Source of the DNA: Chromobacterium piscinae
GTDB taxonomy: Bacteria > Pseudomonadota > Gammaproteobacteria > Burkholderiales > Chromobacteriaceae
Assembly: GCF_021129175.1 (NCBI RefSeq)
Contig: NZ_JAJOHV010000032.1
Location: 1-49,381 of the forward strand
Length of the DNA stretch: 49,381 nucleotides
Direction: 5' to 3'
Shown here: positions 9,758 to 19,455 of the stretch, piece by piece
Numbering within the stretch: the stretch's first letter is position 1
How the letters are laid out: each line of letters starts with the position of its first letter
Notes under the pieces: model-generated
What the model saw: the letters and a program-made list of their open reading frames with translations, nothing else
Told to the model about the DNA's origin: nothing
Databases searched by the model: none
Position numbers and translations under genes: made by a program

Positions 9758-10282
9758 TTACATTCCTTGCGCAGCACTCACGCAAGGATGCAGCCAGTAT
9801 TTGACGGCCCAGTGACTATTGATGGGCGCTTTCCGAAAGAAGTGTCGAGGTAAAGATCGAGAAAAGCTGATTTGCTATGAAAGCCGACTTCCTGATTTTG
9901 GTCACATGCAGCCCCGCGATTCTGTGCGCAAACGGCGCATCGGCGTTGTCGCCGATCCCGCCTACCAGGCGGGACAAACATTGCAGGACGGCTGGCATGC
10001 CGGGTCAAACTTCGCTGCAAAATCCCCTGACTGGCTTTGCATCAAGGGATGGAATACTCGTGAGTGCGTTATGCGTATAAATGCATTACCATCGCTACTT
10101 TTCGGTGAGCGAGTTAACCTTGGCTGCGGCTGTGCAAACGGCATCAGGTCAGGAGTTGGCCCCTGCCGGCCATTATCGGTTTCCGCAGCAGCATCACGCT
10201 AAACAGGCCGTGACCTTGGTTTCCGACCGCCGCCCGCTCTGGGTGCATTCGCACTGCGGACAGCGCCATAAGTATAAGCAAT
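9758..10282. other. Divergent rne/rluC intergenic region
   Basis: 525 bp without a credible gene. It must hold the rne promoter and leader on the minus strand and the rluC promoter on the plus strand. Short open frames here lack Shine-Dalgarno sites and family similarity. The one element I can define is the hairpin over the rne ribosome binding site (annotated separately). I could not identify promoter boxes with confidence. Confidence 0.6.
9761..9787 (-). promoter_or_regulatory. rne leader hairpin enclosing the Shine-Dalgarno site
   Basis: On the minus strand a 7-bp stem CCTTGCG / CGCAAGG with a 9-nt loop (9765-9787) ends so that AAGG of the Shine-Dalgarno AAGGA is paired. An ATG-TAA start-stop pair (9763-9758) sits immediately before, and in frame with, the rne ATG at 9757. 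RNase E is known to autoregulate through its 5' leader in E. coli, so this hairpin is a candidate for that role here. No function is proven. Confidence 0.5.
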
Positions 10283-11221
10283 ATGACAGACATTCGCAAA
10301 GATTCCGTAACCTTCCTTGAAGTGGACGCAGAAGATGCCGGCCAGCGGCTGGACAACTACCTGCAACGCCTGCTGAAAGGGGTTCCCAAGAGCCATATCT
10401 ACCGCATTCTGCGCTCCGGCGAAGTACGGGTGAACAAGGGCCGCGTCGACGCCAGCTACCGCGTGGCGGCCGGCGACACGCTGCGCATTCCGCCGATCCG
10501 CGTCGCCGAGCGCGCGGAAAAGAACGTGCCCGCCGCCACCTTCCCCGTGGTTTACGAAGACGACGCGCTGCTGGTGATCGACAAACCCGCCGGCGTGGCC
10601 GTGCATGGCGGCAGCGGCGTGTCCTTCGGCGTGATCGAGCAACTGCGCCGCGCCCACCCGGAATGGCGCTACCTGGAACTGGTGCACAGGCTGGACCGCG
10701 AAACCTCCGGCCTCTTGATGCTGGCCAAGAAGCGCTCCGCGCTGACCAAGCTGCACGACATGATGCGCGACAACGTGCCGGACAAGCGCTACCTGGCTTT
10801 GGCTGCCGGCCCCTGGCCTGAAAACGTCAAGCAGGTGAAGCTGCCGCTGTTCAAGTTCCATACGCCGGACGGCGAGCGCCGGGTGAAGGTCGCCGAGGGC
10901 GATGACGGCCAATACGCGCACACCAACTTCTCAATCCAGCAGCGCTACACTGAATTTACGCTGGTGGAGGCGCACCTGCGCACCGGCCGCACCCATCAGA
11001 TCCGCGTTCACATGCAGGCCAACGGCTGCGCGATCGCCGGCGACGAGAAATACGGCGACTTCGCGCTGAACAAGGAGCTGGCGCGGCGCGGACTGAAGCG
11101 AATGTTCCTGCATGCGAAAAGCCTGACGCTGCCGCACCCGCTGACCGGCGCGCCCCTCAAGCTGGAAGCGCCGCTGCCGCCTGAGCTGCAGAAATTCCTG
11201 AAAACCCTGGAGCCGCGCTGA
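10283..11221 (+). CDS. rluC: 23S rRNA pseudouridine synthase RluC
   Basis: A 312-residue RluA-family pseudouridine synthase, modifying three uridines of 23S rRNA in E. coli. It has an N-terminal S4 RNA-binding domain (about residues 15-75: GQRLDNYLQRLLKGVPKSHIY). The catalytic domain contains the signature HRLDRETSGLL with the catalytic aspartate, and GRTHQIRVHM near residue 235. Position opposite rne matches the conserved rne/rluC arrangement, supporting RluC over RluA or RluD. The stop overlaps the next gene's start by one base, so the HAD phosphatase is translationally coupled. Confidence 0.95.
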   Translation: MTDIRKDSVTFLEVDAEDAGQRLDNYLQRLLKGVPKSHIYRILRSGEVRVNKGRVDASYRVAAGDTLRIPPIRVAERAEKNVPAATFPVVYEDDALLVIDKPAGVAVHGGSGVSFGVIEQLRRAHPEWRYLELVHRLDRETSGLLMLAKKRSALTKLHDMMRDNVPDKRYLALAAGPWPENVKQVKLPLFKFHTPDGERRVKVAEGDDGQYAHTNFSIQQRYTEFTLVEAHLRTGRTHQIRVHMQANGCAIAGDEKYGDFALNKELARRGLKRMFLHAKSLTLPHPLTGAPLKLEAPLPPELQKFLKTLEPR

Positions 11222-11877
11222 TGCGTGAATACGATCTGGTAGTGTTCGACTGGGACGGCACCCTGATGGACTCCACCGCCCATATCGTGAATGCCATCCA
11301 GCAAGCCTGCCGCGACCTGGCCTTGCCGGTGCCGGGCTGCGAGGCCGCCAGCCACGTGATCGGCCTGCGCCTGGCCGAGGCGATGCAGCAGTTCTGTCCG
11401 CCGGACCAGGCCAGCCGTCTGCCCGAACTGGTGGACGCCTTTCGCCGCCACTACCAGTCCGGACTCGACCGCGTCACGCTGTTCGACGCCGCCCGCGACA
11501 CGCTGGAAGCGATCCGGGACTGCGGCGCTTTCGTCGCCATCGCGACAGGCAGCAGCCGCGCCGGCCTGGACCGCGCGCTGGCGGCCGCCGGCATCAAAAA
11601 CCTGTTCGACGCCACCCGCACCGTCGACGAATGCCACTCCAAGCCGCACCCGGACATGCTGCTGCAATTGACCGACCTGTTCGGCGTGGCGCTCGATCGC
11701 ACCGTAATGGTGGGCGACACCAGCCATGATCTGCTGATGGCGCGAAACGCCGGCAGCCACGGCGTCGGCATCAGCCACGGCGCCCACGACAGCGCCGAGC
11801 TCATCCGCTGCGAGCCCCGCGCCATCGTCCACTCCTTGTCCGAGCTGTCGTCATGGCTGCTCCCCAGGCTCTGCTGA
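11221..11877 (+). CDS. HAD-superfamily phosphatase (Gph-like)
   Basis: A 218-residue haloacid dehalogenase hydrolase of the phosphoglycolate phosphatase-like subfamily. All four motifs are present: FDWDGTLMDS at residues 8-17 with the nucleophilic aspartate, ATGSSRAGL in the middle, the lysine in SKPHPDML, and VGDTSHDLLMARNAG near residue 160. An alpha-helical cap fills residues 18-80. The start overlaps the rluC stop (TGATG), and the 3' end overlaps the Rieske gene by 25 nt. The order rluC-HAD-Rieske-sppA is one I recall from beta-proteobacteria. The substrate is not determined. Confidence 0.9.
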   Translation: MREYDLVVFDWDGTLMDSTAHIVNAIQQACRDLALPVPGCEAASHVIGLRLAEAMQQFCPPDQASRLPELVDAFRRHYQSGLDRVTLFDAARDTLEAIRDCGAFVAIATGSSRAGLDRALAAAGIKNLFDATRTVDECHSKPHPDMLLQLTDLFGVALDRTVMVGDTSHDLLMARNAGSHGVGISHGAHDSAELIRCEPRAIVHSLSELSSWLLPRLC

Positions 11878-12212
11878 TCTGCCGCTCCTCCGATCTGGAA
11901 GACGGCGGCCTTGCCCGCCGCTTCGAGATCGCCCAGGCGGATGGCGAGCCGCTGCCCGCCTTCGTGATCCGCTACCGCGGCCGGGTTTACGGCTATCTGA
12001 ACCGCTGCCGCCACATCCCGGTGGAGCTGGATCTGCAGGATGGCAATCTATTCGACCTCTCCGGCCACTACCTGATCTGCAGCATGCACGGCGCGCGCTA
12101 TCGCCCCGACAACGGCTATTGCACCTGGGGCCCCTGCCGCGGCCAATCCCTGACGGCGCTGGACATCGTCGAAGAAGACAGCCAAGTCTGGCTGAATGTC
12201 ATGCCCGCCTGA
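11853..12212 (+). CDS. Rieske [2Fe-2S] domain protein
   Basis: A 119-residue stand-alone Rieske ferredoxin-like protein. The cluster-binding pairs are C-R-H in NRCRHIPVELD and C-S-M-H in LICSMHGARY, with the proline-containing loop near the end (CTWGPCRGQSL). Without a catalytic partner domain it most likely acts as a small electron carrier or redox sensor. It overlaps the HAD gene by 25 nt in another frame and precedes the SppA-type peptidase by 43 bp. Confidence 0.9.
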   Translation: MAAPQALLICRSSDLEDGGLARRFEIAQADGEPLPAFVIRYRGRVYGYLNRCRHIPVELDLQDGNLFDLSGHYLICSMHGARYRPDNGYCTWGPCRGQSLTALDIVEEDSQVWLNVMPA

Positions 12213-12255
12213 ATTTTGCTAGACTCACGGGATTATCCTGGAACAGATTCGAAAA

Positions 12256-13194
12256 ATGAGCGACACCCAAAACTGGGAACGACAACTGCTGGAGAAGCTC
12301 GCCTCGGCCTCCCTGGTTGAGCAGCGCCGCAGCCGGCAGTGGAAAATCTTCTTCCGCCTGGCCTGGCTGGTCATCATCGGCATGATCGCCGCCAGCGTGT
12401 TCATGCGCGGCGAGGAAAAAAGCGCGGTCGGCCTGGCCGGCGGCGGCCACACCGCGGTGATCGAGCTGGACGGCGCCATCACCAGCGAGAATGAAACCGG
12501 CAAGAAGATGATCTCGGCGCTGGATCACGCCTTCCGCGACAAGAACACCAAGGGCGTGATCATCGACGCCAACAGCCCTGGCGGCAGCCCGGTGCTGTCC
12601 GGCATGGTCTACGATGAAATCCGGCTTCTGAAGAAAAAGCACGCGGACATTCCGGTCTACGTGGTGGTGAGCGAAGTCTGCGCGTCCGGCTGCTATTACA
12701 TCGCCGCCGCAGCGGACAAGATCTTCGTCGACAAGGCCAGCATCGTCGGCTCCATCGGCGTGCTGTCCGACGGCTTCGGTTTCACTGGCGCGATGGAAAA
12801 GCTGGGCATAGACCGCCGGCTGAAAACCGCCGGCGAGAACAAGGCGATGGGCGACCCGTTCTCCCCGCCCAACCCCAAACACGACGCCATCCGCCAGCAA
12901 CTGCTGGACGACATCCACGCTCAGTTCATCCAGGCGGTGGAAAACGGCCGCGGCCCGAGACTGAAGAAAGACCCGCAGATGTTCAGCGGCATGGTATGGC
13001 TGGGCGAAAAAGCCATTCCGCTTGGACTGGCAGACGGCTACGGCACCGTGGCCTCGGTGGCCCGCGACGTGGTGAAGGCGGAAAAAACCGTGGACTACAC
13101 CCAGCAGGATGACTTCTCCAGCCGGGTGGCGCGCCGCATCGGCGTGGAATTCGCCGGCGGCGTGAAATCGCTGTTCGACACCCAGCTGTTCTGA
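12256..13194 (+). CDS. Signal peptide peptidase SppA-type S49 serine protease
   Basis: A 312-residue inner-membrane protease of family S49, degrading cleaved signal peptides and membrane fragments. A single N-terminal membrane segment spans about residues 30-48 (FFRLAWLVIIGMIAASVFM). The periplasmic ClpP-fold domain contains DANSPGGSPVLSG and the nucleophile region EVCASGCYYIAAAADKI, followed by SIVGSIGVLS. At 312 residues it is the short single-domain form, not the 600-residue E. coli SppA. motD follows after 16 bp. Confidence 0.9.
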   Translation: MSDTQNWERQLLEKLASASLVEQRRSRQWKIFFRLAWLVIIGMIAASVFMRGEEKSAVGLAGGGHTAVIELDGAITSENETGKKMISALDHAFRDKNTKGVIIDANSPGGSPVLSGMVYDEIRLLKKKHADIPVYVVVSEVCASGCYYIAAAADKIFVDKASIVGSIGVLSDGFGFTGAMEKLGIDRRLKTAGENKAMGDPFSPPNPKHDAIRQQLLDDIHAQFIQAVENGRGPRLKKDPQMFSGMVWLGEKAIPLGLADGYGTVASVARDVVKAEKTVDYTQQDDFSSRVARRIGVEFAGGVKSLFDTQLF

Positions 13195-13210
13195 TCAGGC
13201 GGAGGCGGAG

Positions 13211-14047
13211 ATGGCATCGCGACGCAAGAAGCAGGAAGAAGAGCACGAGAACCATGAGCGCTGGCTGGTTTCCTACGCCGACTTCATCACGCTGCTGTTC
13301 GCCTTCTTCGTGGTGATGTACGCGATCTCCTCTCTGAATGAAGGCAAGTACCGCGTGATGTCGTCCGCCATCATGGACGCCTTCCGCAACGGCACGGTGA
13401 TCACGGTGCAATCGACGCCGCCCACAGGCGGCGCCAACACCATGATAGAGATTCCACAGACCAAGCCTATCGCCAAGGCCGTCTCCCACGGCCGCAAAGA
13501 AGCGGAAGCCGCCAAGCTGGGCCAGTTGACGCAAAACTTGGCCAAGGTCTTGAGTCCGCTGGTGCAAAGCGGCGAGGTCACCATCACCCAGACCGACCAA
13601 GGAATCAATATCGACATTCGCGACAGCGCGCTGTTCGCCATCGGCCAAGCCGAACCGAACCAGCAATCGCTGCCTCTGATGTCCAATATGGCCAAGCTGC
13701 TGTCCGGCGTGGACAACGCGATCAAAGTAGAAGGCTTCACCGACGACGCGCCGATCCGCACGCCCGCCTTCCCATCCAACTGGGAGCTGTCCGCCGCGCG
13801 CGCCGGCGGCGTGGTGCGGCTGTTCCAGGAAAACGGCATCGCGGCGCAACGCATGGTGGCGGTCGGCCACGGCGCCAATCTGCCGGTGGCGGACAACGCC
13901 ACCTCAGAAGGCCGCGCGCGCAACCGCCGCGTCACCGTCTCCGTCCAGGCCAACACTTTCGCGGAGCCGGACAGCCCTGAAAGCTCCGCGCCCGCCGCCG
14001 ACAGCGCCAAGCAACAACACCCCACCCCAACCGAGGTAAGACCATGA
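13211..14047 (+). CDS. motD: MotB/MotD-like flagellar motor stator protein, no partner MotA here
   Basis: A 278-residue stator component. The N-terminal membrane helix (about residues 22-42) carries the ion-relay aspartate in [18 protein letters not shown], corresponding to the MotB SYADFMTAMMAFFLV segment. The C-terminal OmpA-like peptidoglycan-binding domain contains [10 protein letters not shown] and the [13 protein letters not shown] and GRARNRRV signatures. The similarity is greatest to MotD of the MotCD stator in Pseudomonas-type bacteria. No motA/motC lies next to it; the neighbours are the S49 protease and a nitroreductase. A 4-nt ATGA overlap couples it to the next gene. Confidence 0.88.
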   Translation: MASRRKKQEEEHENHERWLVSYADFITLLFAFFVVMYAISSLNEGKYRVMSSAIMDAFRNGTVITVQSTPPTGGANTMIEIPQTKPIAKAVSHGRKEAEAAKLGQLTQNLAKVLSPLVQSGEVTITQTDQGINIDIRDSALFAIGQAEPNQQSLPLMSNMAKLLSGVDNAIKVEGFTDDAPIRTPAFPSNWELSAARAGGVVRLFQENGIAAQRMVAVGHGANLPVADNATSEGRARNRRVTVSVQANTFAEPDSPESSAPAADSAKQQHPTPTEVRP

Positions 14048-14634
14048 GCACTCCCCTCTCCCACGCCACGCTGGAACAACTGTTCCTGAATGCCCGCACC
14101 CACAGCCACTGGCAACCGCGTCCGGTGAGCGACGAGTTGCTGCATCAACTGCACGAGCTGCTGAAACAGGCGCCTACCAGCGCCAACTGCTCGCCGGCCC
14201 GCTTGGTATTCGTCAAAAGCGACGAAGCCAAGGCAAAGCTGAAGCCGTGCCTGGCCGCCGGCAATGTCGACAAGACTCTGGCCGCGCCGGTCTGCGTGAT
14301 CGTCGCCCACGACACCCGCTTCTACGAACACCTCCCGCAGTTGTTCCCGCACGCCGACGCCAAGAGCTGGTTCGAGGGCAATCAGCCGCTGATCGACACC
14401 ACCGCGTTCCGCAACGGCACGCTGCAGGGCGCTTACCTGATCCTGGCCGCGCGAGCACTGGGCCTGGATTGCGGCCCGATGTCCGGCTTCGACAACGCCG
14501 CCGTCGACGCGGCCTTCTTCCCGGACGGCCGCTTCAAGTCCAACTTCCTGATCAACCTGGGCTACGGCGAAGCCGACAAGCTGTTCCCGCGCTCGCCGCG
14601 CTTCAACTTCGACGAGGCCTGCCGGATTCTGTAA
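14044..14634 (+). CDS. RutE/HadB-type nitroreductase family protein
   Basis: A 196-residue FMN-dependent nitroreductase-fold protein of the HadB/RutE group. E. coli RutE reduces malonic semialdehyde in pyrimidine breakdown. The features are [16 protein letters not shown] near the FMN-binding N-terminal part, [24 protein letters not shown] in the middle, and [20 protein letters not shown] near the end. None of the other rut genes is nearby, so the pathway role cannot be assumed. It overlaps motD by 4 nt. Confidence 0.88.
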   Translation: MSTPLSHATLEQLFLNARTHSHWQPRPVSDELLHQLHELLKQAPTSANCSPARLVFVKSDEAKAKLKPCLAAGNVDKTLAAPVCVIVAHDTRFYEHLPQLFPHADAKSWFEGNQPLIDTTAFRNGTLQGAYLILAARALGLDCGPMSGFDNAAVDAAFFPDGRFKSNFLINLGYGEADKLFPRSPRFNFDEACRIL

Positions 14635-14663
14635 GCCGCGCATTTGCCTCTGGCTTGATCCCG

Positions 14664-14701
14664 ATGCCCGGTTATAATGCCGGGCATTTGTCTGCCCGGA
14701 G
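14664..14701 (+). promoter_or_regulatory. pyrD promoter and leader with two mutually exclusive hairpins
   Basis: A perfect TATAAT lies at 14673-14678. Arms ATGCCCGG (14664-14671), CCGGGCAT (14680-14687) and TGCCCGG (14693-14699) allow two alternative hairpins sharing the middle arm. The right-hand hairpin pairs GG of the Shine-Dalgarno GGAG (14698-14701) in front of the pyrD ATG at 14708. This recalls the E. coli pyrC/pyrD leaders, where the choice of start nucleotide decides whether a blocking hairpin forms. Confidence 0.55.
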
Positions 14702-14707
14702 AATGCC

Positions 14708-15742
14708 ATGCTGTACCCGCTGCTGCGCCCGCTGCTGTTCAAATTCGACGCGGAAACCGCCCACGAGCACACGCTGAAGATGCTCGATCGAGCGCATCGG
14801 CTGCGCCTGACTCCGCTGGCCGCCTCTCCCGCCGCGCGCCAGCCGGTGCAGGCGATGGGCCTGACCTTCCCGAACGCCGTCGGCCTCGCCGCCGGCCTGG
14901 ACAAAAACGGTGCCCACATCGACGCCCTGGCCGCGCTCGGCTTCGGCTTCATCGAAATCGGCACCGTCACCCCGCGCCCCCAAGACGGCAACCCCAGGCC
15001 GCGACTGTTCCGCCTGCCGGAGCACGAGGCCATCATCAACCGGATGGGCTTCAACAACCATGGCGTCGCCGCGCTGCTGGATAATGTGCGCCGCTGCAAA
15101 TTCAAGGGCGTGCTCGGCATCAATATCGGCAAGAACGCGATCACACCGATAGAAAACGCGGTGGACGACTACCTGGCCTGCCTGGATCAGGTCTACGCCG
15201 CCGCCAGCTACGTCACCGTCAACATCTCCTCGCCCAATACCAAGAACCTGCGCCAACTGCAGCAAGGCGACGAGCTGGGCCGGCTGCTGGCCGCGCTGAA
15301 GCAGCGCCAACAGGCGCTGGCCGACCAGCACGGCCGCTACGTGCCGCTGGCGGTGAAGATCGCGCCGGACCTGGACGACGAGCAGATAGCCGAGATCGCC
15401 CGGTTGCTGACCGGCAACGGCATAGACGGCGTCATCGCCACCAACACCACGCTGTCGCGCCGCGAAGTGGCCGGCCATCCGCTGGAAAACGAGGCCGGCG
15501 GCCTGTCCGGCGCGCCGGTTCGCAGCCGCGCCACAGAAGTCATACGCAAACTGCACAAGGAACTTGGCGGCGCTCTGCCTATCATAGGAGTTGGCGGCAT
15601 CCTTTCCGGCAACGACGCCGTGGAAAAACTGGATGCCGGCGCCAGCCTGGTGCAGCTGTACAGCGGCCTGATCTATCGCGGTCCGGAGCTTGTCGGCGAA
15701 TGCGCGCGGGCGGCGGCGCAATATCTACAAGCTCGCAACTAA
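14708..15742 (+). CDS. pyrD: Dihydroorotate dehydrogenase (quinone), class 2
   Basis: A 344-residue membrane-associated flavoprotein that oxidises dihydroorotate to orotate with quinone, the fourth step of pyrimidine synthesis. The N-terminal helices ([20 protein letters not shown]) are the class 2 membrane-association segment. FMN-binding and active-site motifs include [13 protein letters not shown] near residue 58, [22 protein letters not shown], and [12 protein letters not shown] with the catalytic serine. GVGGI near residue 295 and [11 protein letters not shown] near the end bind the phosphate. The length matches E. coli PyrD (336). The leader suggests pyrimidine-responsive control. Confidence 0.97.
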   Translation: MLYPLLRPLLFKFDAETAHEHTLKMLDRAHRLRLTPLAASPAARQPVQAMGLTFPNAVGLAAGLDKNGAHIDALAALGFGFIEIGTVTPRPQDGNPRPRLFRLPEHEAIINRMGFNNHGVAALLDNVRRCKFKGVLGINIGKNAITPIENAVDDYLACLDQVYAAASYVTVNISSPNTKNLRQLQQGDELGRLLAALKQRQQALADQHGRYVPLAVKIAPDLDDEQIAEIARLLTGNGIDGVIATNTTLSRREVAGHPLENEAGGLSGAPVRSRATEVIRKLHKELGGALPIIGVGGILSGNDAVEKLDAGASLVQLYSGLIYRGPELVGECARAAAQYLQARN

Positions 15743-15766
15743 ATAGAAAGAATGGAGCAGGAAAAA

Positions 15767-16228
15767 ATGATTTCTTCCATCAGCCGCATTACCCTGGTCA
15801 GCCTGCTGAGCGTCGGCGTGCTCGCCGGCTGCTCGACATCCGATTCCGCAGCCGTGTACTCCAAAGGCCAGATGCGCCAGGCGCAGACCGTGCAGCTCGG
15901 CACCGTGCTGTCGGTGCAGAATGTGAAAATGGAAGGCCAGAACAACGAATTGCTGACCCTGGGCGGCGCCGCCCTGGGCGGCCTGGCCGGCAGCAATATC
16001 GGCGGCGGCAAGGGCCAGATCGCCGGCGGCATCGTCGGCGCGCTGGCCGGCGGCTTCGGCACCCAGGCCGCGCAACGCGCTATGACCAAGAACGCGCTGG
16101 AAATCACCGTCAAGCTGGATACCGGCCGCACCATCTCCATCGTTCAGGAAGCCGACATCCCCTTTGTCGCCAATCAGCGCGTCAAAGTGCTGAGCGGCGG
16201 CGGCAACGACCGCGTCGTGCCGTACTGA
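15767..16228 (+). CDS. SlyB-like outer-membrane lipoprotein (glycine zipper)
   Basis: A 153-residue lipoprotein with signal MISSISRITLVSLLSVGVLAGC; the lipobox LAGC puts the lipidated cysteine at residue 22. The middle carries a glycine-zipper two-helix hairpin (GGAALGGLAGSNIGGG and AGGIVGALAGGFG), typical of the SlyB/PCP family. The C-terminal part is beta-rich (ITVKLDTGRTISIVQEAD). I chose the ATG at 15767 because GGAG at 15754-15757 is well spaced for it and the signal peptide begins there; an in-frame ATG at 15752 would overlap that site. Confidence 0.88.
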   Translation: MISSISRITLVSLLSVGVLAGCSTSDSAAVYSKGQMRQAQTVQLGTVLSVQNVKMEGQNNELLTLGGAALGGLAGSNIGGGKGQIAGGIVGALAGGFGTQAAQRAMTKNALEITVKLDTGRTISIVQEADIPFVANQRVKVLSGGGNDRVVPY

Positions 16229-16249
16229 GCGGACATCGCCCCGCAATGC

Positions 16250-16273
16250 AAACAGGCCCTTTCGGGCCTGTTT
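16250..16273. terminator. Bidirectional Rho-independent terminator
   Basis: A 10-bp perfect stem AAACAGGCCC / GGGCCTGTTT with a TTTC loop, between the convergent SlyB-like and bpt genes. Confidence 0.85.
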
Positions 16274-16288
16274 TCGCTTGCATCCATC

Positions 16289-17020
16289 TCAGCCATGCTC
16301 CGGCATCGTCTGCCAGCGGCCGCCATACAGCATCTGCAGCGGCCGATAGCCAGACTTGTACGCCATCTTGCGGCAGTCTGCGATCCAGTAGCCCAGATAG
16401 ACATAGCTCAGTCCCAGCATGCGGGCCTGCTCCACCTGCCACAGCACGTTGTAGACTCCCAGGCTGGACTGGCTATCCTCCGGATCGTAAAAGGTGTAGA
16501 CGGCTGATAGACCGTCCACCAACCTGTCCACCAAACTCACCATCTTCAGTTGGCCGCCCAGCCGGAACTCGGCCAGATGGCTGTCCACTCCGCTTTTCAG
16601 GATAAACTCTGAATACTGCTGCGCGTCGTCGTCCGACATGCCGCCGCCGGCATGGCGGGTCTGCTGATACCAGCGATACAGCGCGTAATGCTCGGCGTCG
16701 AAACCCAGCGGCAGCCAGCGCGCGCTCATCTCCGCGCCGCGCCGCCACACCCGCCGTTGGGTGCGGCTGGGCCGGAACTGATCCACCGGCAGCCGCACCG
16801 GGATGCAGGCCTGGCAAGAGTCGCAATAAGGGCGGTAGGTGTAGAGGCCGCTGCGGCGAAAGCCCAGCCTGACCAGCTGGCTATAGACACCGCTGTCTAT
16901 CGCCTCGGCCGGAATCGCCACCTGGGAGCGCGCCTGCCGGCCGGACAGATAACTGCACGGGTATGGCGCAGTGGCGTAGAAATGGATGGCCGCGACCTGG
17001 CCGGCTTCACGATGACTCAT
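16289..17020 (-). CDS. bpt: Aspartate/glutamate leucyltransferase (Bpt)
   Basis: A 243-residue N-end-rule enzyme that transfers leucine from Leu-tRNA to proteins with N-terminal Asp or Glu, marking them for ClpS-ClpAP. It belongs to the ATE1-like family. Visible hallmarks are [15 protein letters not shown] near the N-terminus, [19 protein letters not shown] near residue 60, and the C-terminal [20 protein letters not shown]. The length fits Bpt (about 240). It overlaps the 3' end of aat by 14 nt, so both aminoacyl-transferases are translationally coupled. Confidence 0.94.
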   Translation of the reverse strand: MSHREAGQVAAIHFYATAPYPCSYLSGRQARSQVAIPAEAIDSGVYSQLVRLGFRRSGLYTYRPYCDSCQACIPVRLPVDQFRPSRTQRRVWRRGAEMSARWLPLGFDAEHYALYRWYQQTRHAGGGMSDDDAQQYSEFILKSGVDSHLAEFRLGGQLKMVSLVDRLVDGLSAVYTFYDPEDSQSSLGVYNVLWQVEQARMLGLSYVYLGYWIADCRKMAYKSGYRPLQMLYGGRWQTMPEHG

Positions 17021-17708
17021 GGCGGTAATGGTAATCCCACATCTGATCCGGCTGAGGATGCCGGATGCTCTCTTTCAGAGTAGCAAGAAAAACATCGCGC
17101 GATATCAGCCTCGCGCCGAGGCTGGCCAGATGCTCGGTGTGCATCTGGCAATCTATCATCGCCACGCCCTGGGCTTGCAGATGCCGAACCATGTGGACGA
17201 AGGCGAGCTTGGACGCGTCCCGACGCCGCGAAAACATAGACTCGCCATAGAACATGCGGCCGATGGAGACGCCATACAGCCCGCCGACGAGCTCGCCATC
17301 CATCCAGGTTTCAAAGCTGTGGGCGTAGCCCAGCTGATGCAGCCGGCAATAGGCGGCCACCATTTCCGGCACGATCCAGGTGCCGTCCTGCCCCGCCCGC
17401 GGCTCGGAGCAGGCGCGCATCACTTCGAAGAAAGCTGCATCGACGCGAACCTCGTAATCGAGATTGCGCAGCGTTTTGGCCAGCGAACGGCTGACCTTGA
17501 GCTCATCGGGAAACATCACCATGCGGGGCGCGGGCGACCACCACAATATCGGTTCGCCCTCGGAAAACCAGGGAAAAATGCCTTCGGAGTAGGCCGTGAG
17601 GATGCGGCGCGACGACAGGTCGCCGCCAGCCGCAAGCAGGCCGTTGGGATGACTGAGGGCCTGCGACACCGGCGGGAAGACAGGCTCGGGACCGAGCCAG
17701 GGAATCAT
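17007..17708 (-). CDS. aat: Leucyl/phenylalanyl-tRNA-protein transferase
   Basis: A 233-residue enzyme that adds Leu or Phe to proteins with N-terminal Lys or Arg in the bacterial N-end rule. Family signatures are [27 protein letters not shown]-like [56 protein letters not shown], and [17 protein letters not shown] chose the ATG at 17708 because it overlaps the fur stop as ATGA; a longer start at 17744 would sit inside fur and lacks family similarity. The order fur-aat-bpt forms one overlapping operon. Confidence 0.95.
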   Translation of the reverse strand: MIPWLGPEPVFPPVSQALSHPNGLLAAGGDLSSRRILTAYSEGIFPWFSEGEPILWWSPAPRMVMFPDELKVSRSLAKTLRNLDYEVRVDAAFFEVMRACSEPRAGQDGTWIVPEMVAAYCRLHQLGYAHSFETWMDGELVGGLYGVSIGRMFYGESMFSRRRDASKLAFVHMVRHLQAQGVAMIDCQMHTEHLASLGARLISRDVFLATLKESIRHPQPDQMWDYHYRHESS

Positions 17709-18136
17709 CCGCGACGGCCGCTCTTGCCCAGGCAGTCCGGACACTCGCCATACATGTACAGCGCGTGCTCCACGATGCGGAAACCGTGCTGTTCTGCGAT
17801 CCGGTCTTGAAGCGCCTCGATCTCCGGATCAAAGAACTCCACCACCTTGTTGCAGCTGACGCAAACCATGTGGTCGTGATGGCCACCCTGGTTCAGCTCG
17901 TACACGGCCTTGCCGGTTTCGAAATGGTGGCGCACCAGGATGCCCGCCTGTTCGAACTGGGTCAGCACGCGGTAAATGGTGGCGAGTCCGATGTCGATGT
18001 TTTCCGCGAGCAGCTTGCGATAAACGTCTTCAGCAGACATGTGGCCGGCGTCGCCCTGCTCGAACAGATCAAGGATTTTCAGACGCGGTCCGGTGGCTTT
18101 CAGGCCGATATCTTTGAGGTGACTGGCTTTGCTCAT
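17705..18136 (-). CDS. fur: Ferric uptake regulator Fur
   Basis: A 143-residue iron-responsive repressor. The N-terminal winged helix contains [16 protein letters not shown] and [20 protein letters not shown] as the DNA-recognition region. The metal-binding C-terminal domain has HHDHMVC and [13 protein letters not shown], then CPDC near the end. The histidine and glutamate ligands of the regulatory site are present. It diverges from bamE, a conserved neighbourhood in beta-proteobacteria. aat follows with a 4-nt overlap. Confidence 0.96.
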   Translation of the reverse strand: MSKASHLKDIGLKATGPRLKILDLFEQGDAGHMSAEDVYRKLLAENIDIGLATIYRVLTQFEQAGILVRHHFETGKAVYELNQGGHHDHMVCVSCNKVVEFFDPEIEALQDRIAEQHGFRIVEHALYMYGECPDCLGKSGRRG

Positions 18137-18233
18137 CGTGATATAAAGTGTGTCGGTTTTCGAATCATGATAAAGCCTTTTGACGGCTTTGCCTAATTAC
18201 AGCCTCATAAACGTTTGAGTCAATCGGAGTACC

Positions 18234-19420
<1,187 letters not shown>

Positions 19421-19425
19421 CATTC

Positions 19426-19444
19426 GGAGGGGCTCAGCCCCTCC
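19426..19444 (+). terminator. GC-rich hairpin between dapB and the ABC permease gene
   Basis: An 8-bp stem GGAGGGGC / GCCCCTCC with a 3-nt loop just after the dapB stop. It lacks a clear T-run, so it may be a weak terminator or a processing/attenuation hairpin within a longer transcript. Confidence 0.45.
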
Positions 19445-19455
19445 CTCTCCCGCCC

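Noticed and set aside
6860-9853. 997-codon plus-strand open frame opposite rne
   Set aside because: It is the antisense shadow of rne: His/Leu/Arg-rich composition, no Shine-Dalgarno, no domain, and it spans the whole conserved RNase E gene.
18137-18233. Possible Fur box between fur and bamE
   Set aside because: GAATCATGATAAAG has only partial resemblance to the 19-bp consensus, too weak to call.
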